Part shown: piece after piece, positions 27,931 through 35,379 of the stretch | Numbering within the stretch: position 1 is the first letter of the stretch | Layout: every line of letters starts with the position of its first letter | Assembly (NCBI RefSeq): GCF_001044235.1 | Contig: NZ_JYNL01000020.1 | Span: 551,111-615,110 of the forward strand | DNA: 64,000 nucleotides | Origin: Mycolicibacterium chlorophenolicum | Lineage (GTDB): Bacteria; Actinomycetota; Actinomycetes; Mycobacteriales; Mycobacteriaceae | Direction of reading: 5' to 3' | The notes under the pieces: generated by a model | The model's database searches: none | Seen by the model: only the letters and a program-made list of their open reading frames with translations | What the model was told of the DNA's origin: nothing | Program-made: the position numbers and the translations under genes

Positions 27931-28533
27931 CTACTCTGCTGTTGGCCGACGGAATTGCCGGCCAAGATCGTGGACGTCAGGGAAGCGTGGGGTACCGGGT
28001 TCGAGCGGTAGCCGAAGCCCATTGACGAGGTAGCTGATCATGCGGTAATAGCCTGCGAGCATGAGCAATTCGATGATGGTCTCTTCTGAGAAGTGCTCGG
28101 CGAGGCTCTTCCAGAGGTCATCGTCGACCGTGCAGGAGCGCTGCAAGCTGTCGCAGAGTCGGATGAGGACACGTTCCTCATCGAGCCAGTGATCATCGCT
28201 CGCTCCGTTTCCGGTCAGCGATGCGATGTGCCGTGCTCCCAGGCCCGCCGCGGTGGCATACGCCGCGAGGTGCACGCCCCACTCGTACTCGGCGCCGCAC
28301 TGGGCGGTCACGCGCTGGATCACGATCTCGCGCTGCCGGAGGGTGAGATGACCCCGATCGAGAAGCCCAGAGTTGAACAGCTTGAAAAACAATCGACGAT
28401 CGCGAGCCACTGTCGTGAAGAGAGCCAGCGGGTCGTTGCCGCGCATCACGGCATCGATGGAGTCCTGGATGTCCGCCGCCAGCGGAGCGGGCGCCGGACT
28501 GATCCGAGCGCTATGATTTTTGTAGCGTGACAT
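27931..28533 (-). CDS. Carboxymuconolactone decarboxylase/AhpD-like protein
   Basis: About 200 aa, all-helical. The core RQREIVIQRVTAQCGAEYEW followed by GVHLAAYATAAGLG is the CMD/AhpD motif. Only one Cys is present and the redox CxxC of AhpD is missing, so alkyl-hydroperoxidase activity is unlikely; the YEWGVH form is common in uncharacterised family members. ATG 28533 is chosen, ATG 28545 also possible. Paired with a tautomerase and facing an HxlR regulator, it may handle a cyclic or aromatic acid or quinone-type stress. Confidence 0.8.
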   Translation of the reverse strand: MSRYKNHSARISPAPAPLAADIQDSIDAVMRGNDPLALFTTVARDRRLFFKLFNSGLLDRGHLTLRQREIVIQRVTAQCGAEYEWGVHLAAYATAAGLGARHIASLTGNGASDDHWLDEERVLIRLCDSLQRSCTVDDDLWKSLAEHFSEETIIELLMLAGYYRMISYLVNGLRLPLEPGTPRFPDVHDLGRQFRRPTAE

Positions 28534-28564
28534 GGTTGCGACCATACCCACGCCTGCTACAAAA
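28518..28564. promoter_or_regulatory. Inverted repeat TTTTGTAGC ... GCTACAAAA, candidate HxlR operator
   Basis: TTTTGTAGC (28518-28526) and GCTACAAAA (28556-28564) are exact inverted copies separated by 29 bp in the divergent promoter; the first overlaps the start of the AhpD-like gene and the second ends 9 nt before the HxlR ATG. The symmetric placement at both starts suggests repression of both directions. Confidence 0.5.
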
Positions 28565-28572
28565 TGTAAAGC

Positions 28573-28905
28573 ATGAATGTCCCCAAAAAGGGTCGACCCG
28601 TTCGTGGCTCGTCGACCGGGCGGCCGATCATGGTCGTCCTGGACGTCCTGGGTCGCCGTGGCGCGCTCCGTGTGCTGTGGGAATTGCGTAACGGCGCGTT
28701 GACTTTTCGCGCCCTCCAAGAGGCATGTGAAACCAATCCCGGCTCACTGAACGCGCGACTGAAAGATCTGCGCGAGCTCGGAACCGTCCATCACGAGGAC
28801 GGCGGTTATCGCCTCAGCGACAGTGGCCGCAGCCTGATGAAAACCCTCAACAGCCTCCAGGCATGGTCGGAGCAATGGGCGTCGGGCGGTAGCTCGGAGG
28901 TCTGA
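28573..28905 (+). CDS. HxlR family transcriptional regulator
   Basis: A 110-aa winged helix: VLDVLGRRGALRVLWELRNG opens the domain and LTFRALQEACETNPGSLNAR is the recognition region, with the wing at HHEDGGYRLSDSGRSL. HxlR proteins often sense aldehydes, quinones or disulfide stress through a Cys; the single Cys in EACETN is a candidate sensor. It diverges from the AhpD-like/tautomerase pair and has the inverted repeat in its promoter, so it probably controls them. Confidence 0.87.
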   Translation: MNVPKKGRPVRGSSTGRPIMVVLDVLGRRGALRVLWELRNGALTFRALQEACETNPGSLNARLKDLRELGTVHHEDGGYRLSDSGRSLMKTLNSLQAWSEQWASGGSSEV

Positions 28906-28959
28906 AGGCCGGTGGTGCCGTCCGTCCGCGCGATCCGGCGGGCACAACGCCCCCGCGGT

Positions 28960-29862
28960 TCAGGCCCGCGGGTGGGCCTGGTCGTGCACCGCGCGCAGCC
29001 GGGCGACCGTGACGTGGGTGTAGAGCTGCGTGGTGGCCAGCGTGGAGTGGCCCAGCAGTTCCTGCACGACGCGCAGGTCGGCGCCGCCCTCGAGGAGATG
29101 GGTGGCCGCGCTGTGGCGCAGCCCGTGCGGGCCGATGTCGGGCGCGCCGGTGACGGCGGCCATGGTCTGGTGCACGACGGTGCGCGCCTGCCGCGCGTCG
29201 AGCCGCCCGCCCCGCGCGCCGAGCAGCAGCGCCGCGCCCGACGCCGCGGTGGCCAGCTTGGGACGGCCCTCGGTCAGCCATGACGTCAGGGCACCGTGGG
29301 CAGGCAGGCCGAAGGGCACCGTGCGCTGCCGGTTGCCCTTGCCGAGCACCCGCAGCACCCGCCGGGAGGTGTCGACGTCGTCGACGTCGAGGCCGCACAA
29401 CTCGCTGACGCGGATCCCCGTCGCGTAGAGCATCTCGACGATCAGCCGGTCCCGGATGGCCAGCGGGTCGCCCTGGGCGGCCCCGGAGGCCGCGGCGTCC
29501 ATCGCGTCGATCGCCTGGTCCTGGCGCAGCACCGATGGCAGGGTGCGGCGCGCCTTGGGCGCCTGCAGCCGGACCGACGGGTCCTCGGCGATCAGTCCGC
29601 GGCGCAGCGCCCAGGCGGTGAACGTCTTGACCGCCGAGGCGCGTCGGGCCAGCGTCGTGCGCGCCGCACCGGCCGAGGCCTGCGCGGCCAGCCACGATCG
29701 CAGCACCGGCAGGGTCAGGGCGCGCAGTCCCGCGTCGGGGTGGCGCTGGGCCAGGAACTCGAACAGCGAGCGCAGGTCGCCCAGGTAGGCGCGGCGGGTG
29801 TGCGCGGAGCGGCCACGCTCCAGCGCGAGGTACTGGTCGAACTCCTCGAGGATCGCCTCCAC
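28960..29862 (-). CDS. xerC: Tyrosine recombinase XerC
   Basis: A 300-aa site-specific recombinase. The catalytic set is complete: Arg151 (ATGIRVSEL), Lys175 (LGKGNRQR), His246 and Arg249 (PHGLRHS), His272 (LLGHS) and nucleophile Tyr281 (LYTHV). With XerD it resolves chromosome dimers at dif. The core domain (residues 3-90) is the SAM-like N-terminal region. GTG 29862 starts it at [14 protein letters not shown], the usual beginning. It sits in the same relative place as M. tuberculosis xerC, so it is the housekeeping enzyme, not a mobile-element integrase. Confidence 0.96.
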   Translation of the reverse strand: MEAILEEFDQYLALERGRSAHTRRAYLGDLRSLFEFLAQRHPDAGLRALTLPVLRSWLAAQASAGAARTTLARRASAVKTFTAWALRRGLIAEDPSVRLQAPKARRTLPSVLRQDQAIDAMDAAASGAAQGDPLAIRDRLIVEMLYATGIRVSELCGLDVDDVDTSRRVLRVLGKGNRQRTVPFGLPAHGALTSWLTEGRPKLATAASGAALLLGARGGRLDARQARTVVHQTMAAVTGAPDIGPHGLRHSAATHLLEGGADLRVVQELLGHSTLATTQLYTHVTVARLRAVHDQAHPRA

Positions 29863-29894
29863 GCCGGTACCGTCGCATCGGCGGCGGCGCGGCT

Positions 29895-31055
29895 CTACAG
29901 GACGCGCCGCAGCGTGTCCGGAGTGAGATCTGCCAGCGTGGGATAGCCGTCGACGGCCATGGTCAAGTCCGTCTCGGCCAACAGCGACCGCAGCACGTGC
30001 ACCAGGCCGTCCTCGCCGCCGATGGCCAGCCCGTAGGCGTACGGCCGGCCGACGCCGACGGCGGTGGCGCCCAGGGCGAGCGCCTTGACGATGTCGGTGC
30101 CGCTGCGGATCCCCGAGTCGAACAGAACGGGCAATCCGTCGGCCGCCGCGACGACGTCGGGCAGGCAGTCGATGGCGGGCAGCCCGCCGTTGGCCTGCCG
30201 GCCACCGTGGGTCGAGCAGTAGATGCCGTCTACCCCGCCGTCTTTGGCCCGGCGTACGTCGTCGGGGTGGCAGATCCCCTTGAGCACCAACGGAAGATCG
30301 GTCAGCGAGCGCAGCCACGGCAGGTCGTCCCAGGTGAGCGGGTTGCCGAACAGCTGCACCCACTTGAGCACCGCGCCCTGCATGTTCTCTTCGGGCGGCT
30401 GGGCCAGGCCGGCGCGGAACACCGGGTCGCTGGTGTAGTTGGCCAGACAGCGGCCGCGCAGCTGGGGGAAGTTCGACGTCGACAGATCGCGGGGACGCCA
30501 GCCGGGGATCCAGGTGTCCAGCGTGACGATGATGGCCTTGTAGCCGGCCTTCTCGGCGCGATGGACCAGGCTGGCGGCGAGATCCCGGTCGGTCGGGGTG
30601 TAGAGCTGGAAGAAGCCCGGCGTCTCGCCGAACTCGGCGGCGACGTCCTCGAGCGGATCCTCGGTCAGCGTCGACACCGCCATCGGCACCCCGGTCCGCG
30701 CCGCCGCCCTCGCGGCGGCCAGATCGCCGTGGCCGTCCTGGGCGCAGATCCCGATCACGCCGACGGGCGCCATGAACAGCGGGGAGGCCAACTTCAGGCC
30801 GAACAACTCGACGGACAGATCGCGCTCGCTGGCACCGACCAGCATCCGCGGCATCAGTCCCCAGCGGTCGAACGCGGTGCGGTTGGCCCGCTGCGTGCGT
30901 TCGTCACCGGCGCCGCCGGCGACGTAGGACCAGATCCCCGGTGGCATCGCGACCTCGGCCTTGGCCTCCCAGCCGGCGTAATCCATGGGCAGCGTCGGCA
31001 TCACGCCGGACAGGCCCTGCAGGTAGATCTCGAGCTGGTAGTTACCGAAGGTCAT
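29895..31055 (-). CDS. Lactate 2-monooxygenase-type FMN alpha-hydroxy-acid oxidase
   Basis: A 386-aa FMN enzyme of the glycolate/lactate oxidase family. The active-site signature is [15 protein letters not shown] (Arg and His that bind and deprotonate the hydroxy acid), the FMN phosphate region is [19 protein letters not shown], and an insert around [18 protein letters not shown] is typical of M. smegmatis lactate monooxygenase. The reaction there is lactate plus O2 to acetate, CO2 and water. The usual SNHGGRQ reads STHGGRQ. It follows the siderophore-reductase gene in the same direction by only 18 nt. Confidence 0.87.
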   Translation of the reverse strand: MTFGNYQLEIYLQGLSGVMPTLPMDYAGWEAKAEVAMPPGIWSYVAGGAGDERTQRANRTAFDRWGLMPRMLVGASERDLSVELFGLKLASPLFMAPVGVIGICAQDGHGDLAAARAAARTGVPMAVSTLTEDPLEDVAAEFGETPGFFQLYTPTDRDLAASLVHRAEKAGYKAIIVTLDTWIPGWRPRDLSTSNFPQLRGRCLANYTSDPVFRAGLAQPPEENMQGAVLKWVQLFGNPLTWDDLPWLRSLTDLPLVLKGICHPDDVRRAKDGGVDGIYCSTHGGRQANGGLPAIDCLPDVVAAADGLPVLFDSGIRSGTDIVKALALGATAVGVGRPYAYGLAIGGEDGLVHVLRSLLAETDLTMAVDGYPTLADLTPDTLRRVL

Positions 31056-31073
31056 GCCGCAAGCCTGCCAGGG

Positions 31074-31916
31074 TCAGGATTCGGCGGCGGCCAGTTCGCG
31101 CTTCCACTCGCGGAACGTCTCCTCGGTGCGGCCGCGCCGCCAGTACCCGGAGACCGACGACGCCCACCGGGCGTCGACGCCGCGTTCCTTGCGGACGTAG
31201 GGGCGCAGGTTGTGCATCACGGCCTGGGCTTCGCCGTGGATGAACACCTGCACCTGCCCGGGCAGCCACAGCGCTTCCTTGACTGCGCCGATCAGCGGCG
31301 CGTGGTCCCCGGCGGTGTCCTCGGGCACCAGGTCGGCGCGCCCGCCGCGGTAGATCCACCGAAGCTGGACACCGGGCGGGACGGTGAGCTCGATCTCGTC
31401 CTCGGGCCCGGCCACCTCGATGAAGGCGTAGCCGATCGCGTTGGCGGGCAACGCTTCCAGCGCCGCACCGATGGCGGGCAGCGCCGCCTCGTCACCGGCG
31501 AACAGGTACCAGTCGGCCGCCGGATCGGGCGCGTAGGCACCGCTGGGCCCCATCAGGAAGAGCCGCTGTCCGGGTTGTGCGCTCGCGGCCCAGGGGCCGG
31601 CCACGCCATGTTCGCCGTGCACGACGAAGTCGATGGCGATCTCGCGCCGCGCGAGGTCGACGCGGCGCACCGTGTAGGTCCTTACGGTTGGCCGCTGCTG
31701 GGGCGGCAGCGCGGTGAAGCTGTCCAGCGTCAGGGGTTGCTCGAGCGTGCTGACGTCCAGGTCGTCGGCGACGAACACCAGCTTGACGTACGCGTCGGTG
31801 TAGTCGTTCGGCGTGAACGTGTCGAAACCGTTGCCGCCGAGGATGACCCGTACGACGTGGGGGGTGAGTTGCTCGGTCCGCACGACCTCGAAGGTGTGCA
31901 CCGGACGTCCTGCCAC
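31074..31916 (-). CDS. Siderophore-interacting protein (FAD/NAD(P)H ferric-siderophore reductase family, ViuB-like)
   Basis: A 280-aa protein with the FAD-binding domain (RTYTVRRVDLARREIAIDFV, including the RxYT flavin motif) and the SIP C-terminal NAD(P)H domain (LFAGDEAALPAIGAALEALP). These enzymes reduce Fe(III) bound to siderophores in the cytosol. By position it matches viuB (Rv2895c). GTG 31916 is the first start in frame with the conserved N-terminus RPVHTFEVVRTEQL. It faces a TetR gene across a 24-bp palindrome, so the pair is probably regulated by that protein. Confidence 0.92.
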   Translation of the reverse strand: MAGRPVHTFEVVRTEQLTPHVVRVILGGNGFDTFTPNDYTDAYVKLVFVADDLDVSTLEQPLTLDSFTALPPQQRPTVRTYTVRRVDLARREIAIDFVVHGEHGVAGPWAASAQPGQRLFLMGPSGAYAPDPAADWYLFAGDEAALPAIGAALEALPANAIGYAFIEVAGPEDEIELTVPPGVQLRWIYRGGRADLVPEDTAGDHAPLIGAVKEALWLPGQVQVFIHGEAQAVMHNLRPYVRKERGVDARWASSVSGYWRRGRTEETFREWKRELAAAES

Positions 31917-32021
31917 GTGGCCGCCTTTCGCTTCGCGCGCCGCGGCGCGCCTGTGTCCCGGACCGACTATACGAGCGCGGCGGCCGACGCAGGGTCGCCC
32001 GTGGTGGGGCACCGGAGTCGA

Positions 32022-32045
32022 GTAACAGAGCATGTGCTCTGTTAC
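32022..32045. promoter_or_regulatory. Near-perfect 24-bp palindrome, candidate TetR operator
   Basis: GTAACAGAGCA (32022-32032), two centre bases TG, then TGCTCTGTTAC (32035-32045): 11-bp perfect arms ending 8 nt before the TetR ATG. It lies in the 137-bp divergent region with the siderophore-interacting gene. Confidence 0.75.
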
Positions 32046-32053
32046 GGTGAGGC

Positions 32054-32683
32054 ATGCCCCGGCCCCGTGTACACGACCCGGACGCGGTGCTCGACGCGGT
32101 CGAAGCACTCGTCGCCCGGGCCGGACCGCAGGCGGTGTCGATCCGCGCGATCAGCGCTGCGGTCGGTGTCTCGAACGGGGCGCTGTACCACACCTTCACG
32201 TCCAGGGGCGGCCTGATGGGACAGGCCTGGCTGCGGGCCGGTCGGCGATTCCTGGCGGTGCAAACCGCGCTCGTCGACAGGGCGCTCGCGGGTGCCGGCG
32301 CGGCCGAGGCCGTCGCGGCCGCCGCCGACGCGCCGGTGGCGTTCGCCGAGCAGAGCCCGGAGGCCGCCGCCCTGCTGTGGAGCGTGCGCCGCGACGACGT
32401 GTTGGCCGACGCTCCTCCCGACGACATCGCCGCCGAACTGCGCGACCTCGATCGGCTGCTCATCGCGCTGATGGTGCGACTGGCCGTCGCGATGTGGGAC
32501 CGCAAGGATGCCGCAGCCGTCGATGTGATCACCGCGTGCATCGTCGATCTGCCGACGGCGCTGGTGCTGCAGCGCGGTCGACTCCGCAACCCGACCGCGC
32601 GCGAGCATCTGCACGCCGCCGTAAGGGCCGTACTGGACGTGGGACCACCACCTGAACACCGACGACAAGGACGACGCCCGTGA
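32054..32683 (+). CDS. TetR family transcriptional regulator
   Basis: A 209-aa regulator. The HTH is VSIRAISAAVGVSNGALYHT with FTSRGGLM after it, and a helical ligand domain follows. It is coupled to the enoyl-CoA hydratase by a GTGA overlap, so it may sense an acyl-CoA or fatty acid. The 24-bp palindrome just before its ATG argues for autoregulation and perhaps control of the divergent siderophore-interacting gene. Confidence 0.9.
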   Translation: MPRPRVHDPDAVLDAVEALVARAGPQAVSIRAISAAVGVSNGALYHTFTSRGGLMGQAWLRAGRRFLAVQTALVDRALAGAGAAEAVAAAADAPVAFAEQSPEAAALLWSVRRDDVLADAPPDDIAAELRDLDRLLIALMVRLAVAMWDRKDAAAVDVITACIVDLPTALVLQRGRLRNPTAREHLHAAVRAVLDVGPPPEHRRQGRRP

Positions 32684-33336
32684 CCGTATCCATCCACTTC
32701 GACGACAAGATCGCGATCCTGCGCCTCGGCGAGGACGAGAACCGCTTCTCCCCAACATTTCTGGACGACATCGACGCCGCCATCGATCAGTGCCTCGCCG
32801 ACGGCGCGGCGGGCCTGGTGACCACCGCGGGCACGAAGTTCTACTCGAACGGGCTGGACCTGGACTGGTTGGGCGCGCACAGCGATCAGGGCTCCTGGTA
32901 CATCGGCCGGGTCCACCGCCTGCTGGCGCGCGTGCTGACGCTGCCGGTGCCGACCGCCGCTGCGGTCGTCGGGCACGCGTTCGGTGCGGGGGCCATGCTG
33001 GCGCTGGCCCACGACTTCCGGGTGATGCGGTCCGACCGCGGGTTCTTCTGCCTGCCGGAGGTCGACATCCGGATCCCGTTCCACCCCGGCATGGCGGCGC
33101 TGATCCAGGCCAAGCTGACCCCGCAGGCCGCGGTCGCGTCGATGACGACCGGCCGCCGCTTCGGCGGCGCCGACGCCCACAGCTACGGCGTCGTCGACGC
33201 CACCGCAAACGAGGCCGAAGTCGCCAGCGCCGCAATCGAAACGCTGCGCCCACTGCAGGGTAAGGATCCCGGGACGCTCGGCGCCATCAAGGCGACGATG
33301 TTCCGATCGGTGGTGGATGCCCTCAACCAGGTGTGA
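32680..33336 (+). CDS. Enoyl-CoA hydratase/isomerase family protein
   Basis: A 218-aa crotonase-fold protein, shorter than the usual 255-270. The oxyanion-hole strand is FYSNGLDLDWL and the second element is GHAFGAGAMLALAHDFRVM, both crotonase hallmarks. The first catalytic Glu region reads FFCLPEVDIRIPF. Likely reaction: hydration or isomerisation of an enoyl-CoA (delta3,delta2-isomerase-like enzymes are this short). GTG start overlaps the TetR stop; its stop overlaps the convergent alkyltransferase-like gene by 14 nt. Confidence 0.85.
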   Translation: MTVSIHFDDKIAILRLGEDENRFSPTFLDDIDAAIDQCLADGAAGLVTTAGTKFYSNGLDLDWLGAHSDQGSWYIGRVHRLLARVLTLPVPTAAAVVGHAFGAGAMLALAHDFRVMRSDRGFFCLPEVDIRIPFHPGMAALIQAKLTPQAAVASMTTGRRFGGADAHSYGVVDATANEAEVASAAIETLRPLQGKDPGTLGAIKATMFRSVVDALNQV

Positions 33337-33658
33337 CCGTCGAGGAGCCGCGCCGGCAGGCATCCGGCCACCAGCGCGCCGCGGCGACATCGACGATCCC
33401 ACGCCGCAACGGTGTGCCCTCGTGGTGCCACTGCGTCTGCGCCTCGACCATCAGGTGTGCCGGCAGCGTCCCGTTCACGCGGACCACGCGCCACCAGGTC
33501 ACCGCCGCGCCATCGAGTGCCATGACACCTCCCACGCCGCGCGGCCCGCCCCGCTCCAGGTACTCGGCGATATCGCCATAGGTCATCACGCGTCCCGGCG
33601 GAATACGGTCGACGACCGCAAGCACCTCTGCAGCGAACCGCTCGTGAGCGTCGTTCAC
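33323..33658 (-). CDS. Alkyltransferase-like (ATL) protein, MGMT fold without the alkyl-acceptor Cys
   Basis: A 111-aa protein with the DNA-binding domain of O6-methylguanine methyltransferase: VLAVVDRIPPGRVMTYGDIA and VGGVMAL. The acceptor site PCHR is replaced by TWWR (residues 54-57), so the Cys is Trp, which defines ATL proteins. These bind O6-alkylguanine lesions and flag them for nucleotide excision repair instead of removing the alkyl group. Here the His is also Trp. It is a stand-alone gene, convergent with the enoyl-CoA hydratase. Confidence 0.88.
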   Translation of the reverse strand: MNDAHERFAAEVLAVVDRIPPGRVMTYGDIAEYLERGGPRGVGGVMALDGAAVTWWRVVRVNGTLPAHLMVEAQTQWHHEGTPLRRGIVDVAAARWWPDACRRGSSTVTPG

Positions 33659-33687
33659 CGGACTAACTCTTGCCGGTCAGGGGTGCG

Positions 33688-34080
33688 TCACAATCCCGGC
33701 AAGCAGTTGACCAGCGGAATGCACGGAGGCGGCGGAGGCGGCGGCGGCCCCGGAGGGTTACCCGAGATCATGACGGGCTTGGTCGCCGGTGAGTTGGGGT
33801 CGAAGTAGAACGTGTGGCACCGGGACAGATCCCAGCCCGCCACCGGGGTCATCCCGGACGCCGGGCACCATATCTGACCGCACTGACCGAAGGCGTTACA
33901 GGCCGGCATACCCTCTGGCGGTGCGCACTCAGGAGTCGTCGCCTCCCCTGGTGAGCAGGTCGGGCCGGCCTGGGCGACAGAGGCGAGCGGGCCCATCGTC
34001 ACCACGCCGAACCCTGCGAGGGTGAACCCGCCGGACAACACCGCGGCTGAAGCGACCGCCGTGATTCTTGTTCGTCCCAC
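33688..34080 (-). CDS. Small secreted Cys- and Pro-rich protein, function unknown
   Basis: A 130-aa protein with an N-terminal signal peptide (VGRTRITAVASAAVLSGG to SVAQA) and a mature part with eight Cys, ending in a polyproline run (NPPGPPPPPPPPC) and CIPLVNCLPGL. GTG 34080 is favoured because AAAGGAAG lies 5-6 nt upstream and the signal peptide then starts at once; a longer upstream frame exists. Small secreted Pro-rich proteins are common in mycobacteria; I cannot name a function. Paired Cys suggest disulfides outside the membrane. Confidence 0.7.
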   Translation of the reverse strand: MGRTRITAVASAAVLSGGFTLAGFGVVTMGPLASVAQAGPTCSPGEATTPECAPPEGMPACNAFGQCGQIWCPASGMTPVAGWDLSRCHTFYFDPNSPATKPVMISGNPPGPPPPPPPPCIPLVNCLPGL

Positions 34081-34476
34081 TGGTACTTCCTTTCGACGCA
34101 CGCCACCCTGTGGCGTTGATGGCGTCGAGTCTTGGTTCGGCACACTGCTACCGATCCCAAATTCGTGACCGGCTCCAAAACGCGCCGCGCACCAACGAAA
34201 TGATCTCGAAGAACCGCGGAACTGTCAGGGCAATCGCGAACAGGGCTCTCGGAGAATCGTTTTCTGGCAAAGGCGCCGCTCATCCGATTCAGATCGCCGG
34301 TGAGTTCGGCGTGGACTCTGCAGGGCACGCACCGTGGCACAGCGACGCCATGAAGCAGACCATGTCCCCACCTGGTGTCCACGCCTATCGAGGAACCGAG
34401 GCTCTGCGCCGCAGCACTTCTCGCCGCCTGACGCACCGCACGTTGCGTACTGCGACGAGCTTCGAATGCGGGCGGC
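34081..34476. other. ~395-bp intergenic region, no supported gene
   Basis: Open frames here are short or compositionally like shadows. The stretch is of lower GC than its surroundings and lies between the secreted protein and the Gly/Cys-tailed membrane protein. I see no clear repeat, hairpin or RNA gene. Confidence 0.5.
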
Positions 34477-34791
34477 TCATCCGCCGCCGCAGCCTCCGCC
34501 GCCGCAGCCTCCGCCGCCGCAGCCCGCTCCGCCGCAGCTTCCCCCACCACCGAGGTCTGCACCTCCGTCGCCGTATCCGCCGATGCCCCAGAGGCCCACA
34601 GAGCCCGCTGCTCCCGACGCCCCGTACCTTCGGCCTCTGGCCTTCTTCGACTTCTGCAACGCTTTCAAGTCCCGGAGGCTCTGACCATCGTCGTCCCAGA
34701 TGGAACTGGCCGTTCTCGTCCTGCGAATGACAGCAGCAACCACGAGGATTGTCGTGAGCGCTACTCCGACCACCACGATCGCGGTCATCAT
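34477..34791 (-). CDS. Small membrane protein with Gly/Cys-repeat tail
   Basis: 104 aa: one N-terminal membrane helix (about residues 2-22, AIVVVGVALTTILVVAAVI), a basic/polar middle (DLKALQKSKKARGRR), and a C-terminal low-complexity tail with Cys every five residues in poly-Gly (CGGAGCGGGGCGGGGCGGG). Cys/Gly tails of this kind end several actinobacterial membrane proteins of unknown role. It diverges from the DEAWH protein with only 45 bp between starts, suggesting the two act together. The tail is encoded by tandem CCGCCGCCGCAGCCT-type repeats. Function unknown. Confidence 0.65.
   Translation of the reverse strand: MMTAIVVVGVALTTILVVAAVIRRTRTASSIWDDDGQSLRDLKALQKSKKARGRRYGASGAAGSVGLWGIGGYGDGGADLGGGGSCGGAGCGGGGCGGGGCGGG
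34480..34550. repeat. Tandem 15-bp repeats coding for the Gly/Cys tail
   Basis: On the + strand the unit CCGCCGCCGCAGCCT is repeated about three times with a degenerate fourth copy. It encodes CGGGG on the minus strand. Such tracts change copy number easily, so tail length may vary between strains. Confidence 0.7.
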
Positions 34792-34836
34792 GAGAAGAGG
34801 CTACGCCGCTTCGCATGTGACGCATAGAGTGGCGAT

Positions 34837-35340
34837 GTGCGGCGCAAGCGCCAAGACCCCACGGATCAGGCAAACAGCGCGGCGGCAAGCCTCGAGCTTC
34901 CCTCCGCCGTATTCAGAACATGCCCCTGGCAGCCGCGGGCCCTCATCGAAACCGGCCTAAGGCAATGGCTCCGCTGCTGCGCACCGGCACTGCGGGACGG
35001 CCAGGTGATCGGGATGCCGTCGCGAGCGGTGGACGAAGCGTGGCACGGTTTCATTCTCTGTACCGCTCGATATTCCAGGTTCTGCGAACAAGCGTACGGT
35101 CGCTATCTCCATCACCATCCCGAAGGCAGCGCGCCCGCCGACATCGCCGGAGCCGATGATCCCATCGACGTGCAACTCGGCAGAACGGTCATCGCATGGT
35201 CACTGGTCGCGGAGTCCGGGGAGCACTGCGTGCTTTGGGATCTCGACGAAAAGGTCGGCGTGGACCATCCGTGGGGAGTCAACCTCGAACGGGTCGCCGC
35301 TATCCAAGCCGCCGTCACGACACTCGATCGCGGCCGCTAG
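34837..35340 (+). CDS. Glycine-rich-domain-protein-like ('DEAWH') protein, function unknown
   Basis: A 167-aa soluble protein. Its centre carries VDEAWHGFILCTARYSRFC followed by YGRYLHHHPEG, a D-E-x-W-H-x-F-I-L plus H-H pattern seen in bacterial proteins annotated as GRDP/DUF1399-like; eukaryotic relatives have DLIWHTHML. The His/Asp/Glu set could bind a metal. It ends with LWDLDEKVGVDHPWGVNLE. GTG 34837 is the start, 45 bp from the divergent Gly/Cys-tailed gene. I recall the two protein types occurring together in actinobacteria, but cannot check it. No known activity. Confidence 0.65.
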   Translation: MRRKRQDPTDQANSAAASLELPSAVFRTCPWQPRALIETGLRQWLRCCAPALRDGQVIGMPSRAVDEAWHGFILCTARYSRFCEQAYGRYLHHHPEGSAPADIAGADDPIDVQLGRTVIAWSLVAESGEHCVLWDLDEKVGVDHPWGVNLERVAAIQAAVTTLDRGR

Positions 35341-35379
35341 AACCGGGCCGCGTCGAGTGTCTCGGCGTGGTGCGCAGCC

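Noticed and set aside
28960..29862. Tyrosine recombinase as a sign of an integrated element
   Set aside because: Syntenic with housekeeping xerC and no phage, plasmid or attachment-site features nearby.
34477..34560. Gly/Cys tail as a microcin-B17-like azole peptide precursor
   Set aside because: The Gly/Cys pattern is similar, but there is a membrane helix instead of a leader, and no YcaO or dehydrogenase gene in the window.
33999..34562. A 187-codon Ala-rich frame upstream of the secreted Pro-rich protein
   Set aside because: Ala run comes from another frame of the GCC repeats; no ribosome-binding site or motif; overlaps a better supported gene.
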